Shown: piece after piece, positions 1 to 8,753 of the stretch
Numbering within the stretch: the first letter of the stretch is position 1
How the letters are laid out: each line of letters begins with the position of its first letter
Assembly: GCF_003611035.1 (NCBI RefSeq)
Contig: NZ_CP030033.1
Coordinates: 930,001 to 994,000 of the forward strand
Source: Cryobacterium soli
GTDB lineage: Bacteria; Actinomycetota; Actinomycetes; Actinomycetales; Microbacteriaceae
DNA: 64,000 bases
Reading direction: 5' to 3'
The notes under the pieces: generated by a model
Database searches by the model: none
Seen by the model: only the letters and a program-made list of their open reading frames with translations
What the model was told of the DNA's origin: nothing
Program-made: the position numbers and the translations under genes

Positions 1-48
1 TCACGGACTGAACAGCGTGGGCGCGATCCCCACGGGAACAGTTTCGAC

Positions 49-972
49 GTGCCCGACCACGTGATCGGGATCGATCTCGGCGGAACGAAGATCCGGGCGG
101 GCATCGCCACCCTCTTCGGGGAACTCCTGGCCGAAAAACGCACGGACACCAGCAACGACGGGTCCGACGTGATCGAACAGATCCGTTCGCTTGCGCTCGA
201 CCTGTGCGACACCATCGGGATCCCCCTCGACCGCGTCGTGGCCACCGCGGTCGGCGGGGCAGGCGTTCCTGACAAGACGGGGACGACCTTCGACCTCGCG
301 CCCAACCTCTCTGCCCTCGGTGACATCCCATTCACCGAACAGCTCAGCGCAGTCCTGGGCCACCTGGTGGTGATCGAGAACGACGTCAACGTCTCGGCCG
401 TCGGCGAGCTTGTCGCCGGCCTTGGTCGGGGGCACTCCGATTTCGTCTTCATCTCGGTTGGCACGGGAATTGGAATGGGGATCGTCGCCAATGGTTCGCT
501 GCTCCGCGGGGCCAAAGGTGCGGCGGGCGAGATCGGCTTCCTGCCGTTCGGTGGCGATCCACTCGACCCCGCGAACCACGTTCGGGGACCGCTCGAGGAG
601 GTGACCGCCGGTGACGCCGTCTCTGGACGTTTTCTGTCCAGTTCGGGATCGGCGTTGTCTCCTGAGGAGATCTTCGCTCTCGCGGCCAGCGGCGACCAGC
701 AAGCGGTCAAGGCCGTCGACGAGGAAGCTCGTTGGTTGGCCGCCGGCATCGTGGCCGTCAACGCCGTGCTCGCCCCGGAATTCGTCGTTCTCGGCGGCGG
801 CATCGGCACCAGAGCCGACCTGCTCCCCCGCATCACCTCCTGGCTGAACTATTTAGGCCAGCCAGACCTCACCATCCGTGTCAGCGAACTCGGTCATTTG
901 GCACCCGTGATCGGTGCCCTGACCATCGCCATCGAAGCCGCTGCCGCGGCGCAGAAAGGGATTTCCCGATGA
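49..972 (+). CDS. ROK-family sugar kinase
   Basis: A 307-residue protein of the ROK (repressor, ORF, kinase) family, expected to phosphorylate a hexose or amino sugar with ATP in the cytoplasm. The N-terminal phosphate-binding loop GIDLGGTKIRAG is at residues 7-18, and the central IENDVNVSA and VGTGIGMGI motifs carry the catalytic Asp and second ATP loop. It has no N-terminal winged helix, so it is a kinase and not a repressor. The usual CxCGxxGCxE zinc cluster is absent and replaced by PFGGDPLDPANHV. The start is GTG at 49. It overlaps the next gene by four bases (ATGA). It leads the sugar operon visible here, but genes upstream of the window edge, including a binding protein, may belong to the same operon. 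The substrate is unknown. Confidence 0.85.
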   Translation: MPDHVIGIDLGGTKIRAGIATLFGELLAEKRTDTSNDGSDVIEQIRSLALDLCDTIGIPLDRVVATAVGGAGVPDKTGTTFDLAPNLSALGDIPFTEQLSAVLGHLVVIENDVNVSAVGELVAGLGRGHSDFVFISVGTGIGMGIVANGSLLRGAKGAAGEIGFLPFGGDPLDPANHVRGPLEEVTAGDAVSGRFLSSSGSALSPEEIFALAASGDQQAVKAVDEEARWLAAGIVAVNAVLAPEFVVLGGGIGTRADLLPRITSWLNYLGQPDLTIRVSELGHLAPVIGALTIAIEAAAAAQKGISR

Positions 973-1946
973 GCACTGCAACCCAAACCGCCCCGAGTGT
1001 CGCCGAGCGGGTGAGAACGGTGAAATGGAGCAACTACGTCGTCTACATCGGTTTCGTGGTGGTCTTCGTCTTCTTCGCCGTGACGCAGACCCAGTACTTC
1101 CTCAACGCCACCAACCTCATGAACATCGTGATCCAGGCCGCACCGATCACGATCATGGCCATCGGAATGGTCTTCGTGCTGAGCACCGGCGAGATCGACT
1201 TGTCGATCGGTTCGACCGTCGCCCTTTCGGCGCTCACCGCCGCCGTCGCGCTGCAGGCCACTGATCAGTGGTGGATCGCCGCCGTGGCCGGCCTCGCGGT
1301 CGGCGCGCTCGTCGGACTCGTGAACGGCATCTTCATCACGTGGGTCCGACTCCCCTCCTTCCTCGTGACACTTGCCACGATGGGACTCGTCGCGGGCCTC
1401 GCCCGCCAGCTCACCGACCTGCAGTCCGTGCCTGTCACCGACACGACCTTCGCGTGGCTCTTCGGCGGAGGTAACTTCCTCGGACTGCCGATCATGATCT
1501 GGTGGACGATCGCAGCGGTCCTCGTCGGATGGCACCTGCTGCGTCAGCGCCGCTACGGCGCCCACGTGCTTGCCGTGGGAAACAGTGCATCGGCGTCACG
1601 GGTCAGCGGCATCAAAGTCAACCGGGTGCGCCTGATGGTCTTCGTGGGCAGCGCAATGACAGCCGCCCTCGCCGGGCTGCTCTACGCAGGTCGCCTGCAA
1701 GGTGCCAGGTACACGTTGGGTGAAACGGACCTCATGACGGTGATCGCAGCCGCCATCGTCGGTGGCACCAGCCTCTTCGGCGGCAAGGGAACCGTCATCG
1801 GAGCACTCATCGGTAGCCTCCTGATGAGCATGATCAACAATGGCCTCATCCTGTCCGGGCTGAACGTCTCACAGCAGATGATCGTGCGCGGCGCCATAAT
1901 CCTGATCGCGGTGTCGTTCTCCCTCCGCGGCAAGAAGAACAGCTAG
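969..1946 (+). CDS. Ribose-type sugar ABC transporter permease (RbsC family)
   Basis: A 325-residue polytopic membrane protein, the channel subunit of a carbohydrate-uptake (CUT2) ABC transporter. Eight to ten hydrophobic segments are visible. The family signature STGEIDLSIGSTVALSA lies around residue 75, and the C-terminal segment GGTSLFGGKGTVIGALIG with the following NNGLILSGLNVSQQ is typical of RbsC/XylH. The ATG at 969 overlaps the kinase stop. The partner ATPase is two genes downstream. No solute-binding protein gene for this transporter lies in the window, so it probably sits just upstream of coordinate 1. The protein is close in type to the permease at 26226, which suggests a related but separate transporter. 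Confidence 0.9.
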   Translation: MSTATQTAPSVAERVRTVKWSNYVVYIGFVVVFVFFAVTQTQYFLNATNLMNIVIQAAPITIMAIGMVFVLSTGEIDLSIGSTVALSALTAAVALQATDQWWIAAVAGLAVGALVGLVNGIFITWVRLPSFLVTLATMGLVAGLARQLTDLQSVPVTDTTFAWLFGGGNFLGLPIMIWWTIAAVLVGWHLLRQRRYGAHVLAVGNSASASRVSGIKVNRVRLMVFVGSAMTAALAGLLYAGRLQGARYTLGETDLMTVIAAAIVGGTSLFGGKGTVIGALIGSLLMSMINNGLILSGLNVSQQMIVRGAIILIAVSFSLRGKKNS

Positions 1947-1959
1947 AAGGGCAGAACCG

Positions 1960-3183
1960 ATGTTCCTGAATCTCCTTCGCCGACGCAACCCCGAATTCCT
2001 CGAAGCCATCGCGACACTTCATCGTGCCGGTTCCCTGCCCGCGAACACCTACCCGATCGACCTCGACGCGGTCGGCCGCAACGCCACCGAGTACGCCGTC
2101 GCGACCAAACGGCTCGGGCTGCAGGCATTCGCCATGACCAAACAGATCGGCCGCAACCCCGACGTGTCGAGGGTGCTGGTGGAATCCGGCATCACCCACG
2201 CCGTCGGAGTCGACCTGCAGTGCGCTATCGCTGCAGCATCCGGTGGTCTGAAAGTAGGCCACCTCGGTCACCTGGTCCAGATCCCGCGGCACGAAGCCGA
2301 CACGGCGGCAGCGCTCGAGCCGTTGTACTGGACCGTGTTCAACGAGACAAAAGCCCGAGAGGCTGGCGCAGCCGCACTGCGCCAGGGTCGTGTGCAGGAC
2401 GTGCTGCTGCGGGTGGTGCAGGACGGCGACCGTTTCTACACCGGACACGAAGGGGGATTCCCACTCGACGGCATCGTGGCGGCCGCGGACACGATCGACG
2501 GCATCCCTGGTGTTCGGTTCGCGGGCATCACGACGTTTCCCGCCACCCTCTTCGACGCGGAGCACGGAGCGGTCAGGGCAACGCCGAACCGGTCGACGCT
2601 GGCTGCGGCCGTCGAGTTGTTGACAGCCGCCGGGCGCACGGATATTCAGGTGAACGCCCCCGGCACCACGTCGGTCTCGGTGCTGGAGGCCCTCGCTGAA
2701 GCCGGTGCCACCCAAGTGGAGCCTGGTCACGGCCTCACGGGAACCACTCCAGCCCACGCGTTCACCGATCTCGTGGAGGAACCGGCGATCGCCTACGTGA
2801 GCGAGGTGTCTCACCTCTGGAACGACCGCGCCTACGTCTTCGGCGGCGGCCTCTACGTGGATCCCGTGCTGGGTGGTGTGGAGACCTCAGCCATCGTCGT
2901 GGCCACCGGAGGCTCTGGTCATGCACCCGCACGCATCGCAGATCTCGAGCCACTCGCGGTTGAAATGCCGGCACCAGAGGCGATCGACTACTACGCGACC
3001 ATCCCGCTGAACGGCCGGACCGACGTCAACGTCGGCGACACGGTAATTTTCGGTTTTCGCCCACAGGTGTTCGTGACACGAGCATCGACCGCAGCCATCT
3101 CCGGCATCGGCACGGACACCCACAAAGTGGAGGGGATCTGGGCCGCAGACGGCTCCGCTCCACTCACCTTCCCGAACTCCTGA
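1960..3183 (+). CDS. YhfX-like PLP-dependent enzyme (alanine racemase N-terminal fold)
   Basis: A 407-residue protein that I recognise as a homologue of Escherichia coli YhfX. Shared features include the opening MFLNLLRRRNPEFLEA, the block MTKQIGRNPDVS, the block VGHLGHLVQIPRHEAD, and the C-terminal EPGHGLTGTTPAH. The fold is the alanine-racemase-type TIM barrel; the Lys of MTKQ is the likely PLP lysine. The activity of YhfX is not established. In E. coli it shares an operon with the phosphotriesterase-homology gene php, and here a Php-like gene lies three genes downstream, so the linkage is conserved in a different transporter setting. AGAAGGGCAG upstream serves as ribosome binding site. A role as racemase, epimerase or lyase on an amino-sugar or amino-acid conjugate is inference. 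Confidence 0.8.
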   Translation: MFLNLLRRRNPEFLEAIATLHRAGSLPANTYPIDLDAVGRNATEYAVATKRLGLQAFAMTKQIGRNPDVSRVLVESGITHAVGVDLQCAIAAASGGLKVGHLGHLVQIPRHEADTAAALEPLYWTVFNETKAREAGAAALRQGRVQDVLLRVVQDGDRFYTGHEGGFPLDGIVAAADTIDGIPGVRFAGITTFPATLFDAEHGAVRATPNRSTLAAAVELLTAAGRTDIQVNAPGTTSVSVLEALAEAGATQVEPGHGLTGTTPAHAFTDLVEEPAIAYVSEVSHLWNDRAYVFGGGLYVDPVLGGVETSAIVVATGGSGHAPARIADLEPLAVEMPAPEAIDYYATIPLNGRTDVNVGDTVIFGFRPQVFVTRASTAAISGIGTDTHKVEGIWAADGSAPLTFPNS

Positions 3184-3209
3184 TCGACTCCCCCAGATTG
3201 GAAAAGACT

Positions 3210-3992
3210 ATGCCGAGCGAAACAGTGCTCCCCGACCGGACGGACTCCGGGACCCCCGCAGAGACACCACTGCGCCTTGTGGGCATCCACAAGAGCTTCG
3301 GTGGCGTCGTTGCCATCAAGAATTTCGACCTGGAAGTGAAAGCCGGCGAGATCGTCGCTCTCGTCGGGGACAACGGTGCGGGCAAGTCGACTCTCATCAA
3401 GATAATCTCAGGCCTCTATCAGCCCACCGAAGGCGAGATCTGGCTCGATGGGCATGAGGCGAATATCCGCGACGCCTCGGACGCACGCGCCAAGGGCGTC
3501 GAGGTGGTCTACCAGGACCTTGCCCTCGTTGTGGACCAGCCCGTGTACATGAACATGTTCCTGGGCAGGGAGCTCACGACCGGGCCGCTCAAAATCCTCG
3601 ACCGCAAGCGTATGGCGACCGAGACGCAACAACTCGTGGACGCCCTCGACGTTCGAATCCCGTCGGCCAAAGCCACTCTCAGCGATCTCTCCGGGGGACA
3701 GCGCCAGGGCGTCGCGATCTGCCGCGCGACCCATTGGGCGTCGAGCCTCGTTTTGCTCGACGAGCCGACGGCCGCTCTCGGTGTGGCCGAGACCGCAAAG
3801 GTTGAGGAACTCATTCTCAAGCTCAAGGCCCGCGGAGCAGCGATCCTGATCGTCAGCCACAACATGGACCAGGTATTCCGGATCGCTGACCGGGTCTCCG
3901 TGCTGCGTCGCGGGACCCAGGTGGGCACACGCGCCCTCGCCGATACCACCCACAACGAACTTGTCAAAATGATCACAGGACTCGCCTCATGA
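3210..3992 (+). CDS. Single-domain sugar ABC transporter ATP-binding protein
   Basis: A 260-residue ABC ATPase that energises the permease at 969. Walker A is GDNGAGKST near residue 57, the signature LSDLSGGQRQGVAI is near residue 160, Walker B is LVLLDEPTAAL, and the switch histidine lies in IVSHNMD. It contains one ABC domain, unlike the usual two-domain RbsA of CUT2 systems (compare the 502-residue protein at 24717), so it resembles FrcA-type half-length ATPases and probably works as a homodimer. The start is ATG at 3210, preceded by GGAAAAG; a TTG at 3198 is less likely. It overlaps the SIS gene by four bases, indicating translational coupling. Confidence 0.88.
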   Translation: MPSETVLPDRTDSGTPAETPLRLVGIHKSFGGVVAIKNFDLEVKAGEIVALVGDNGAGKSTLIKIISGLYQPTEGEIWLDGHEANIRDASDARAKGVEVVYQDLALVVDQPVYMNMFLGRELTTGPLKILDRKRMATETQQLVDALDVRIPSAKATLSDLSGGQRQGVAICRATHWASSLVLLDEPTAALGVAETAKVEELILKLKARGAAILIVSHNMDQVFRIADRVSVLRRGTQVGTRALADTTHNELVKMITGLAS

Positions 3993-5089
3993 CCAGCCCC
4001 ACCACGTCCGTACCCCCGACGATGCCCGGATCACACTTGCGCTCCGAAATCGCGGAGCAACCGGCCCGTTGGCGCGACCTGATCACCCTCCAGCGTGAGA
4101 CGCTCGATGCGGCGGCCGACCTCATCCGCGACGCGGCGCCAGAGCTGATCGTGTTTGCGGCGCGCGGTTCGAGCGATCACGCGGCCCAGTACGGCCAATA
4201 CCTCACTCACAACCTGCTGCGGATCCCGGCGATGCTGGCCACACCGGCAACTGCGAGCACGTTCGGAGTGACGTTGAGCTATCCCCGATCGGTGATGCTC
4301 GCCGTATCCCAGTCCGGTGAGTCGCCCGACCTGCTGGAGACAGTGAGATCAGCGCAGGACGCAGGTGTCAAGGTCATCGCGTTCACCAACAACGACGCGA
4401 GCACCCTCGCGAGCCTGAGCCAGGTGCACGTCCCCCTCACGGCGGGTCCCGAGCTCTCCGTTGCTGCGACCAAGACATACACCGCCGAGCTCCTCGCGCT
4501 GTACCTGGTGATCTCCCGCGCCGCAGGCACGGAGTGGGCCGAGCTCGACAGCGACGTGGACGCCGTGGCGGCTGCGGGCGAGAGCACAATCCTGGCGTCG
4601 ACAACCGCCACCTCCGGACTGGCGAAAACGCTGCGAGACCAACAGCGCATCCTGGTCGTGGGGCGCGGGTACTCGATGTCCTCCGCCAAGGAGGGTGCCC
4701 TGAAGCTCATGGAGACCAACGCCATCGCGGCATCGGGTTGGAGTGTGGCGGACGCCACCCATGGCCCCCTCGGTCAGGTCATTGCCGGAACACCCGTGAT
4801 CGTGCTCGCCGCCAGCCCAGGCGGACTCGAATCAGTCGCCACGTTCAGCGGGGCGGCCGCCGATCTGGGGGCGTACCTCATCGTGATCGGTCAACATCAG
4901 CTCGGCGCCCTGTCGACGGCCCCCTCGCGGATTCCGCTTCCCGAACTGGATGCGCTGAACGTTCCGTCCGAACTCGTCCCGCTGATCGAGATCCTGCCCA
5001 TGCAGCTCCTCGCTCTTGCACTCGCTCTCGAACGAGGACTGAACCCGGATCAGCCTGCGGGGCTTAACAAGGTCACGAGGACACGCTAG
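3989..5089 (+). CDS. SIS-domain sugar isomerase/deaminase (GlmS/AgaS-like)
   Basis: A 366-residue cytoplasmic enzyme with two SIS (sugar isomerase) domains. The first includes FAARGSSDHAAQYGQYL and SQSGESPDLLETVRSA; the second includes VVGRGYSMSSAKEGALKLME. The layout matches the isomerase half of glucosamine-6-phosphate synthase without the glutaminase domain, as in AgaS or FrlB-type enzymes. It would act on a phosphorylated amino sugar or fructosamine-like compound, which fits the ROK kinase upstream. The start ATGA overlaps the ATPase stop, and the next gene follows directly (TAGATG). The exact substrate cannot be told from sequence. Confidence 0.82.
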   Translation: MTSPTTSVPPTMPGSHLRSEIAEQPARWRDLITLQRETLDAAADLIRDAAPELIVFAARGSSDHAAQYGQYLTHNLLRIPAMLATPATASTFGVTLSYPRSVMLAVSQSGESPDLLETVRSAQDAGVKVIAFTNNDASTLASLSQVHVPLTAGPELSVAATKTYTAELLALYLVISRAAGTEWAELDSDVDAVAAAGESTILASTTATSGLAKTLRDQQRILVVGRGYSMSSAKEGALKLMETNAIAASGWSVADATHGPLGQVIAGTPVIVLAASPGGLESVATFSGAAADLGAYLIVIGQHQLGALSTAPSRIPLPELDALNVPSELVPLIEILPMQLLALALALERGLNPDQPAGLNKVTRTR

Positions 5090-6124
5090 ATGACTGACGT
5101 GTCGAAAAAGAGTGCGGCCGGGTTCGTTCAAACCGTACTCGGCCCCGTACCCGCCGAATCTCTCAAACGAGTGATGGTCCACGAGCACCTTCTGTCGCTC
5201 GTACCTGGGCCATGGCTCAGCGGCGGCGCGTCAGATGATCGCATCGAGCTAGCGGTGAACGCGCTGTCATCACTCGCCACTGTCGGTGTCGGCACGGTCG
5301 TCGACATCAGTCCCTACGGTGTGGTCGGTCGCAACGACGACGGTTCGAATGCCGCGTTGCTCAAGGAAATCGCCGAGAGAACCGGCTTGAATATCGTGTC
5401 CGGGACGGCCGTCTATCTCGAGGCGTACTCGCCGCGCTGGGCATTGGACGCCAGCCTGCCGGAGCTCGCGGCCCGCTTCATCGCCGACGCCACCATCGGT
5501 ATCGGCGAAACCGGAGTGCTGGCCGGCGTTCTCGGGGAGCAGGCGACGAGCCTCGGAGAAATCACCCCCCACGAAGAGAAATGTCTCAGGGCGAGCGCGC
5601 GAGCCGCACGCGAAACCGGCCTCGGGATCATGACCCACACCACACACGGCACAATGGCGCACGAGCAGATCGACATATTGCTCTCGGAGGGAGTCGACCT
5701 CAGCACGGTGGTGATCGGGCACATGGACACACAGCTGAGCCTCGACTACGTCCGCTCGGTGAGCGACAGGGGGGCCAACGTGGCTATCGACACCATCGGC
5801 AAACAGACCTGGGAGTTCTTCGTGGGGCCGCCAGAGCAGGACCCGGCGGACGGCGAGTTCGTGAAGAACAGCTTCCACCGGGCGGACTCGAAGCGGGCGG
5901 ATCTGGTCGCCGCCTTGGTGGCCGATGGCCGCAGCGAGACGATCTTCCTTGCCAGCGATCTCACGGGAGCGGAGGTATGGATGAATCCAACCACCCATGG
6001 CCAGCAGGGGTACAACTACCTGGTCGGGAATTTCCTGCCCATGCTTCGTGAGCGCGGAGTCACCGAGGAGCAATGCGACCGGATGCTCGTCTCAAACCCT
6101 GCGCGCCTGCTGGCTCGTCCCTGA
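5090..6124 (+). CDS. Phosphotriesterase-family (Php-like) metal-dependent hydrolase
   Basis: A 344-residue TIM-barrel hydrolase of the phosphotriesterase/lactonase branch of the amidohydrolase superfamily. The first metal ligands are in MVHEHLLSL (about residues 28-36). Later ligands are in IMTHTTHGT and VVIGHMD, and the barrel-end Asp is in IFLASDLTG. The block GVDLSTVVIGHMDTQLSLD resembles E. coli Php, a protein of unclear activity encoded beside YhfX. In this operon it may hydrolyse a sugar-derived lactone or phosphoester. It begins directly after the SIS stop. The coding strand ends about 65 bases before the convergent LacI-type gene, with no clear terminator between them. Confidence 0.8.
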   Translation: MTDVSKKSAAGFVQTVLGPVPAESLKRVMVHEHLLSLVPGPWLSGGASDDRIELAVNALSSLATVGVGTVVDISPYGVVGRNDDGSNAALLKEIAERTGLNIVSGTAVYLEAYSPRWALDASLPELAARFIADATIGIGETGVLAGVLGEQATSLGEITPHEEKCLRASARAARETGLGIMTHTTHGTMAHEQIDILLSEGVDLSTVVIGHMDTQLSLDYVRSVSDRGANVAIDTIGKQTWEFFVGPPEQDPADGEFVKNSFHRADSKRADLVAALVADGRSETIFLASDLTGAEVWMNPTTHGQQGYNYLVGNFLPMLRERGVTEEQCDRMLVSNPARLLARP

Positions 6125-6189
6125 GTCCCGTTCGCTACGTGCATGAATTCTCCGATTTCGGCAGGCGCCGCACCTCACTGCACCCTTCT

Positions 6190-7428
6190 TCAGTCGTGTT
6201 TCGGGGCCTGGTCACCTGTCTGCGAATCACCGGCCCTTTTCGCGAGCGGGGTCCGGGCACTGGTGGAGTCACGCACCATCAATCGGGTGGCGAGTTGGAT
6301 GTGTCGCGACTCAGGTGTCGCTCCCGAACTCGAGTCCAGGATCAGCCTGACGGCCATGAGCCCCATGTCAGCCAATGGCTGGCGCACCGAAGTCAGTTTC
6401 GGTGTGGCCCACTCGGCCTGAGGTGTGTCGTCAAACCCCACAACGGATACGTCGAACGGGACGTCCAAGCCGAGAGATTTTGCGCCCTGGATCGCGCCAA
6501 TAGCGATCTCATCGTTTGCCGCGACGAAGGCAGTGGGCGGGTCGGCGAGCATCAAAAGCTCCATCGCCGTGCGTCGGCCGTACTCCAAGGTGAACTGACC
6601 TTCAGTCTCCACCGTGGCGTCCAGGGGGATCCCTGCTGACTGCAGGGCCGCGCGGTAGCCGTGCAGTCGTTCAATCGACGGACCCGATTCACCGGGGCCC
6701 CCGATCCATCCGATCCTGCTATGTCCGAGTTTAAGAAGGTGATCAGTTGCCGCTCGCGCACCCATCCAGTTCGTCGACCCAATGGTCATCCAGCTGTCTT
6801 CCTGTGGTTCTGAGGGATCAATGACGACGATGGGAAGGCTGGTGCGGGAGTTGAACAGTCTCAACCCACGCATGCCGAATGTCACCGCGACGAAGCCGAT
6901 GCAGCCCGCCGGTAGACCGGAATTCTGCGGAGTGCTGGTGCCCGCGCCTTCTGCAAGGTCCCTCAGGTCGAAACGCACGACAACATCTACACCGTGAGCT
7001 GCAGCCCCATTGACGATGCCATGAAGGACGGTCGCCGAATACATGGTGTCGATTCCGGCAAGCAGCGCTACGATCACCGGCGCCGGGCTCGGCGACTCGC
7101 GGTCGACGGGGCTGCGATACGCCGTTTGCTGGATGGCAGCCAGGACGCGGGACCTGGTTGGTTTCTGTCTTGCCAGCGAGCCTCGTCGCGGTCGTCGGGT
7201 GAGTATCCCCGACGCTTGCAAGGTCGAGCCGCCGGCGCGCGCCGAAAAAAACAGCCTTCTATCGGGGCTATCGCGATGAGCTGACAAGATTTGACCCAGC
7301 GACCGGCTGAAGGTTCTAGCCTTAACTCGGGTTCTGCCGAAAATCTCCGAAAACTCGCGGATTCCCTTGTGTTTACAGGGAACCGGGCGGTTCACTGCTT
7401 CCAATCGTACTCGGTCGATTCGGGTCAT
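6190..7428 (-). CDS. LacI-family regulator with a disrupted DNA-binding domain
   Basis: The open frame covers the periplasmic-binding-protein-like sensor domain of a LacI regulator: VIVALLAGIDTMYSATVLHGI, GARAATDHLLKLGHSRIGWI, and FVAANDEIAIGAIQGAKSLG. The end of the HTH is clear (TRSRVLAAIQQTAYRS). Before it, the recognition-helix text TTATRLAGKTET lies in another frame (about 7155-7200), while ASG lies in the sensor frame again. Two compensating frameshifts therefore scramble the HTH but leave the frame open. The first 50 or so codons (7278-7428) coincide with an att-like sequence repeated at 34942, so the ATG at 7428 is not the native start. It lies convergent to the sugar operon and may once have regulated it. 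Confidence 0.65.
   Translation of the reverse strand: MTRIDRVRLEAVNRPVPCKHKGIREFSEIFGRTRVKARTFSRSLGQILSAHRDSPDRRLFFSARAGGSTLQASGILTRRPRRGSLARQKPTRSRVLAAIQQTAYRSPVDRESPSPAPVIVALLAGIDTMYSATVLHGIVNGAAAHGVDVVVRFDLRDLAEGAGTSTPQNSGLPAGCIGFVAVTFGMRGLRLFNSRTSLPIVVIDPSEPQEDSWMTIGSTNWMGARAATDHLLKLGHSRIGWIGGPGESGPSIERLHGYRAALQSAGIPLDATVETEGQFTLEYGRRTAMELLMLADPPTAFVAANDEIAIGAIQGAKSLGLDVPFDVSVVGFDDTPQAEWATPKLTSVRQPLADMGLMAVRLILDSSSGATPESRHIQLATRLMVRDSTSARTPLAKRAGDSQTGDQAPKHD
7278..7425. repeat. Degenerate att-like left-end sequence (copy 1)
   Basis: This stretch aligns along its length with 34946-35090. It starts with a diverged copy of the tRNA-Pro 3' end (CTGACAAGATTTGACC against CTGACAGGATTTGAAC), continues through CTGAAGGTTCT and CCTTGTGTTTACAGGGAACC, and then loses similarity. 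At 34942 the same layout marks the left boundary of an integrated element. This copy is therefore probably the decayed left end of a related element whose integrase end lies near 19000. It abuts the 5' end of the LacI-type gene. Confidence 0.55.
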
Positions 7429-7516
7429 CTGAAATTGATTCTGATGACTGAATGATGACCATTTGAACCGCTTTTTGGGCCCAGATGGCGTTCCTCGGCT
7501 GGTTGTTGCGGGTCCC

Positions 7517-7541
7517 GGGGCGGCGTGATTGGTGCCGCCCC
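7517..7541 (-). terminator. GC-rich hairpin after the aldo/keto reductase gene
   Basis: GGGGCGGC at 7517-7524 pairs with GCCGCCCC at 7534-7541 around a 9-base loop. It lies just past the stop of the minus-strand gene at 7562. There is no strong U-tract, so termination efficiency is uncertain. Confidence 0.45.
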
Positions 7542-7561
7542 GAGCATCGGGTACTGCTGGG

Positions 7562-8626
7562 TTACGCCACCGGCGTGGTGGGCAGGATGAACTTCGTCGG
7601 GTCGCCGTCGAGCATGGCGTTGCGCGTCATCGATTGGATCTCCGGCGAGACGCCGAGGTCTGGGAGGCTGACCTCATCGAGTCGGGCGTACTGGTCTGCG
7701 GTCAGCGTGACGTCGAGCGCTCCGAGGTAGTCCTCGAGCTGGGCCATGGTTCGGGGGCCGATGATGGGGACGACGGCGGTGGACGACCGATTGCCCCGCT
7801 CGCGGAGCCAGGCCATGGAGACTTGGGCGGCGCTCACGCCCGTCTCTGCGCCGATGTCGAGCACAGCATCGATGGTCGCGGTTCTCTGCGCGGACTCGGG
7901 TGACACGAAGCGGCTGGCGTCCGTCTTGCGGCCTTCGCCGCCCTTCCGGTACTTGCCCGTCAGTAGCCCGCCCGCCAGCGGTGACCAAAGGTTCACCGCA
8001 AGACCCAAGGCTTCCGCCATGGGCAGGATCTCGTTTTCTGCGCTTCGCTCAGCGAGGCTGTACTCCGTCTGGATGCCCACGATCGGGGACCAGCCGCGGA
8101 GGTCGGCTTCCTTGGCGGCAAGCGCGACTCGCCAGGCGGGGAAGTTCGACAGAGCGCCGTGGTGGATTTTGCCGGCTCGGACGAGATCGTCCAGGCCGCG
8201 CAGGATCTCGTCGATCGGGGTGAACGCGTCGGGGAAGTGCACCCAGAACACGTCGATGTAGTCCGTCCCGAGTCGCCGAAGACTCGCGTCCACGGAAGCC
8301 ACCATCGCCTTGCGGGAAGCGCCGTTGTTGGTGCGGTCGCTCTTTTCCGGGTTGCCGAGCCCGTACTTGGACGAGATGACGAATTCGTCCCGCGTAGTGG
8401 TCAGCATGTCGCCAAGCATCGACTCGGCCTGCCCGCCCTGGTACATCGCCGCTGTATCGAGGTAGGTCCCTCCCGCGTCAACGAAGCGGTCGAAGAGCGC
8501 ACGGGCGTCTGTCGTGTCGACACCGCTCTTCCACGCCGTTCCGAAGTTGCCGGTGCCGAGGGCGTACTCGGAAACTCGCAGGCCGGTGCGGCGGCCGAAG
8601 CTGGTATAGCGCATGCTGGTCATCAT
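7562..8626 (-). CDS. Aldo/keto reductase
   Basis: A 354-residue NADPH-dependent oxidoreductase of the aldo/keto reductase superfamily, reducing aldehydes or ketones in the cytoplasm. The catalytic tetrad is visible: Asp in TYLDTAAMY, Tyr in the same block, Lys in ISSKYGLG and His in VFWVHFPD. The cofactor-binding end reads VVPIIGPRTMAQLEDYLGAL. GAAAGAG lies upstream of the ATG; nearby ATGs at 8623 and 8614 are alternatives. The gene is divergent from the TetR gene at 8754, and a 24-bp operator-like dyad (8634-8657) overlaps its leader, so it is very likely repressed by that TetR protein. Confidence 0.88.
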   Translation of the reverse strand: MMTSMRYTSFGRRTGLRVSEYALGTGNFGTAWKSGVDTTDARALFDRFVDAGGTYLDTAAMYQGGQAESMLGDMLTTTRDEFVISSKYGLGNPEKSDRTNNGASRKAMVASVDASLRRLGTDYIDVFWVHFPDAFTPIDEILRGLDDLVRAGKIHHGALSNFPAWRVALAAKEADLRGWSPIVGIQTEYSLAERSAENEILPMAEALGLAVNLWSPLAGGLLTGKYRKGGEGRKTDASRFVSPESAQRTATIDAVLDIGAETGVSAAQVSMAWLRERGNRSSTAVVPIIGPRTMAQLEDYLGALDVTLTADQYARLDEVSLPDLGVSPEIQSMTRNAMLDGDPTKFILPTTPVA

Positions 8627-8633
8627 TGCTCTC

Positions 8634-8657
8634 TTTCTGTAGTAATCACTACGGAAA
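8634..8657. promoter_or_regulatory. Probable TetR operator, site 1
   Basis: Inverted repeat with arms TTTCTGTAGT and ACTACGGAAA around AATC, one mismatch from perfect symmetry. The same dyad, perfect, recurs at 9434-9457 before the saccharopine dehydrogenase-like gene. The two sites flank the TetR gene at 8754-9380, as expected for a local repressor. Confidence 0.7.
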
Positions 8658-8753
8658 GCACGAGCCGGCCGACTTTTATTCCCGTACGAACGGATGCACG
8701 GAGTCGACGGTCATATCCACCGCGCTCCGCATTCTGCGCCTAGGCTCTCAAGG

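Noticed and set aside
1..702. 233-codon minus-strand open frame opposite the ROK kinase
   Set aside because: Antisense to a clear ROK kinase; no motifs of its own.
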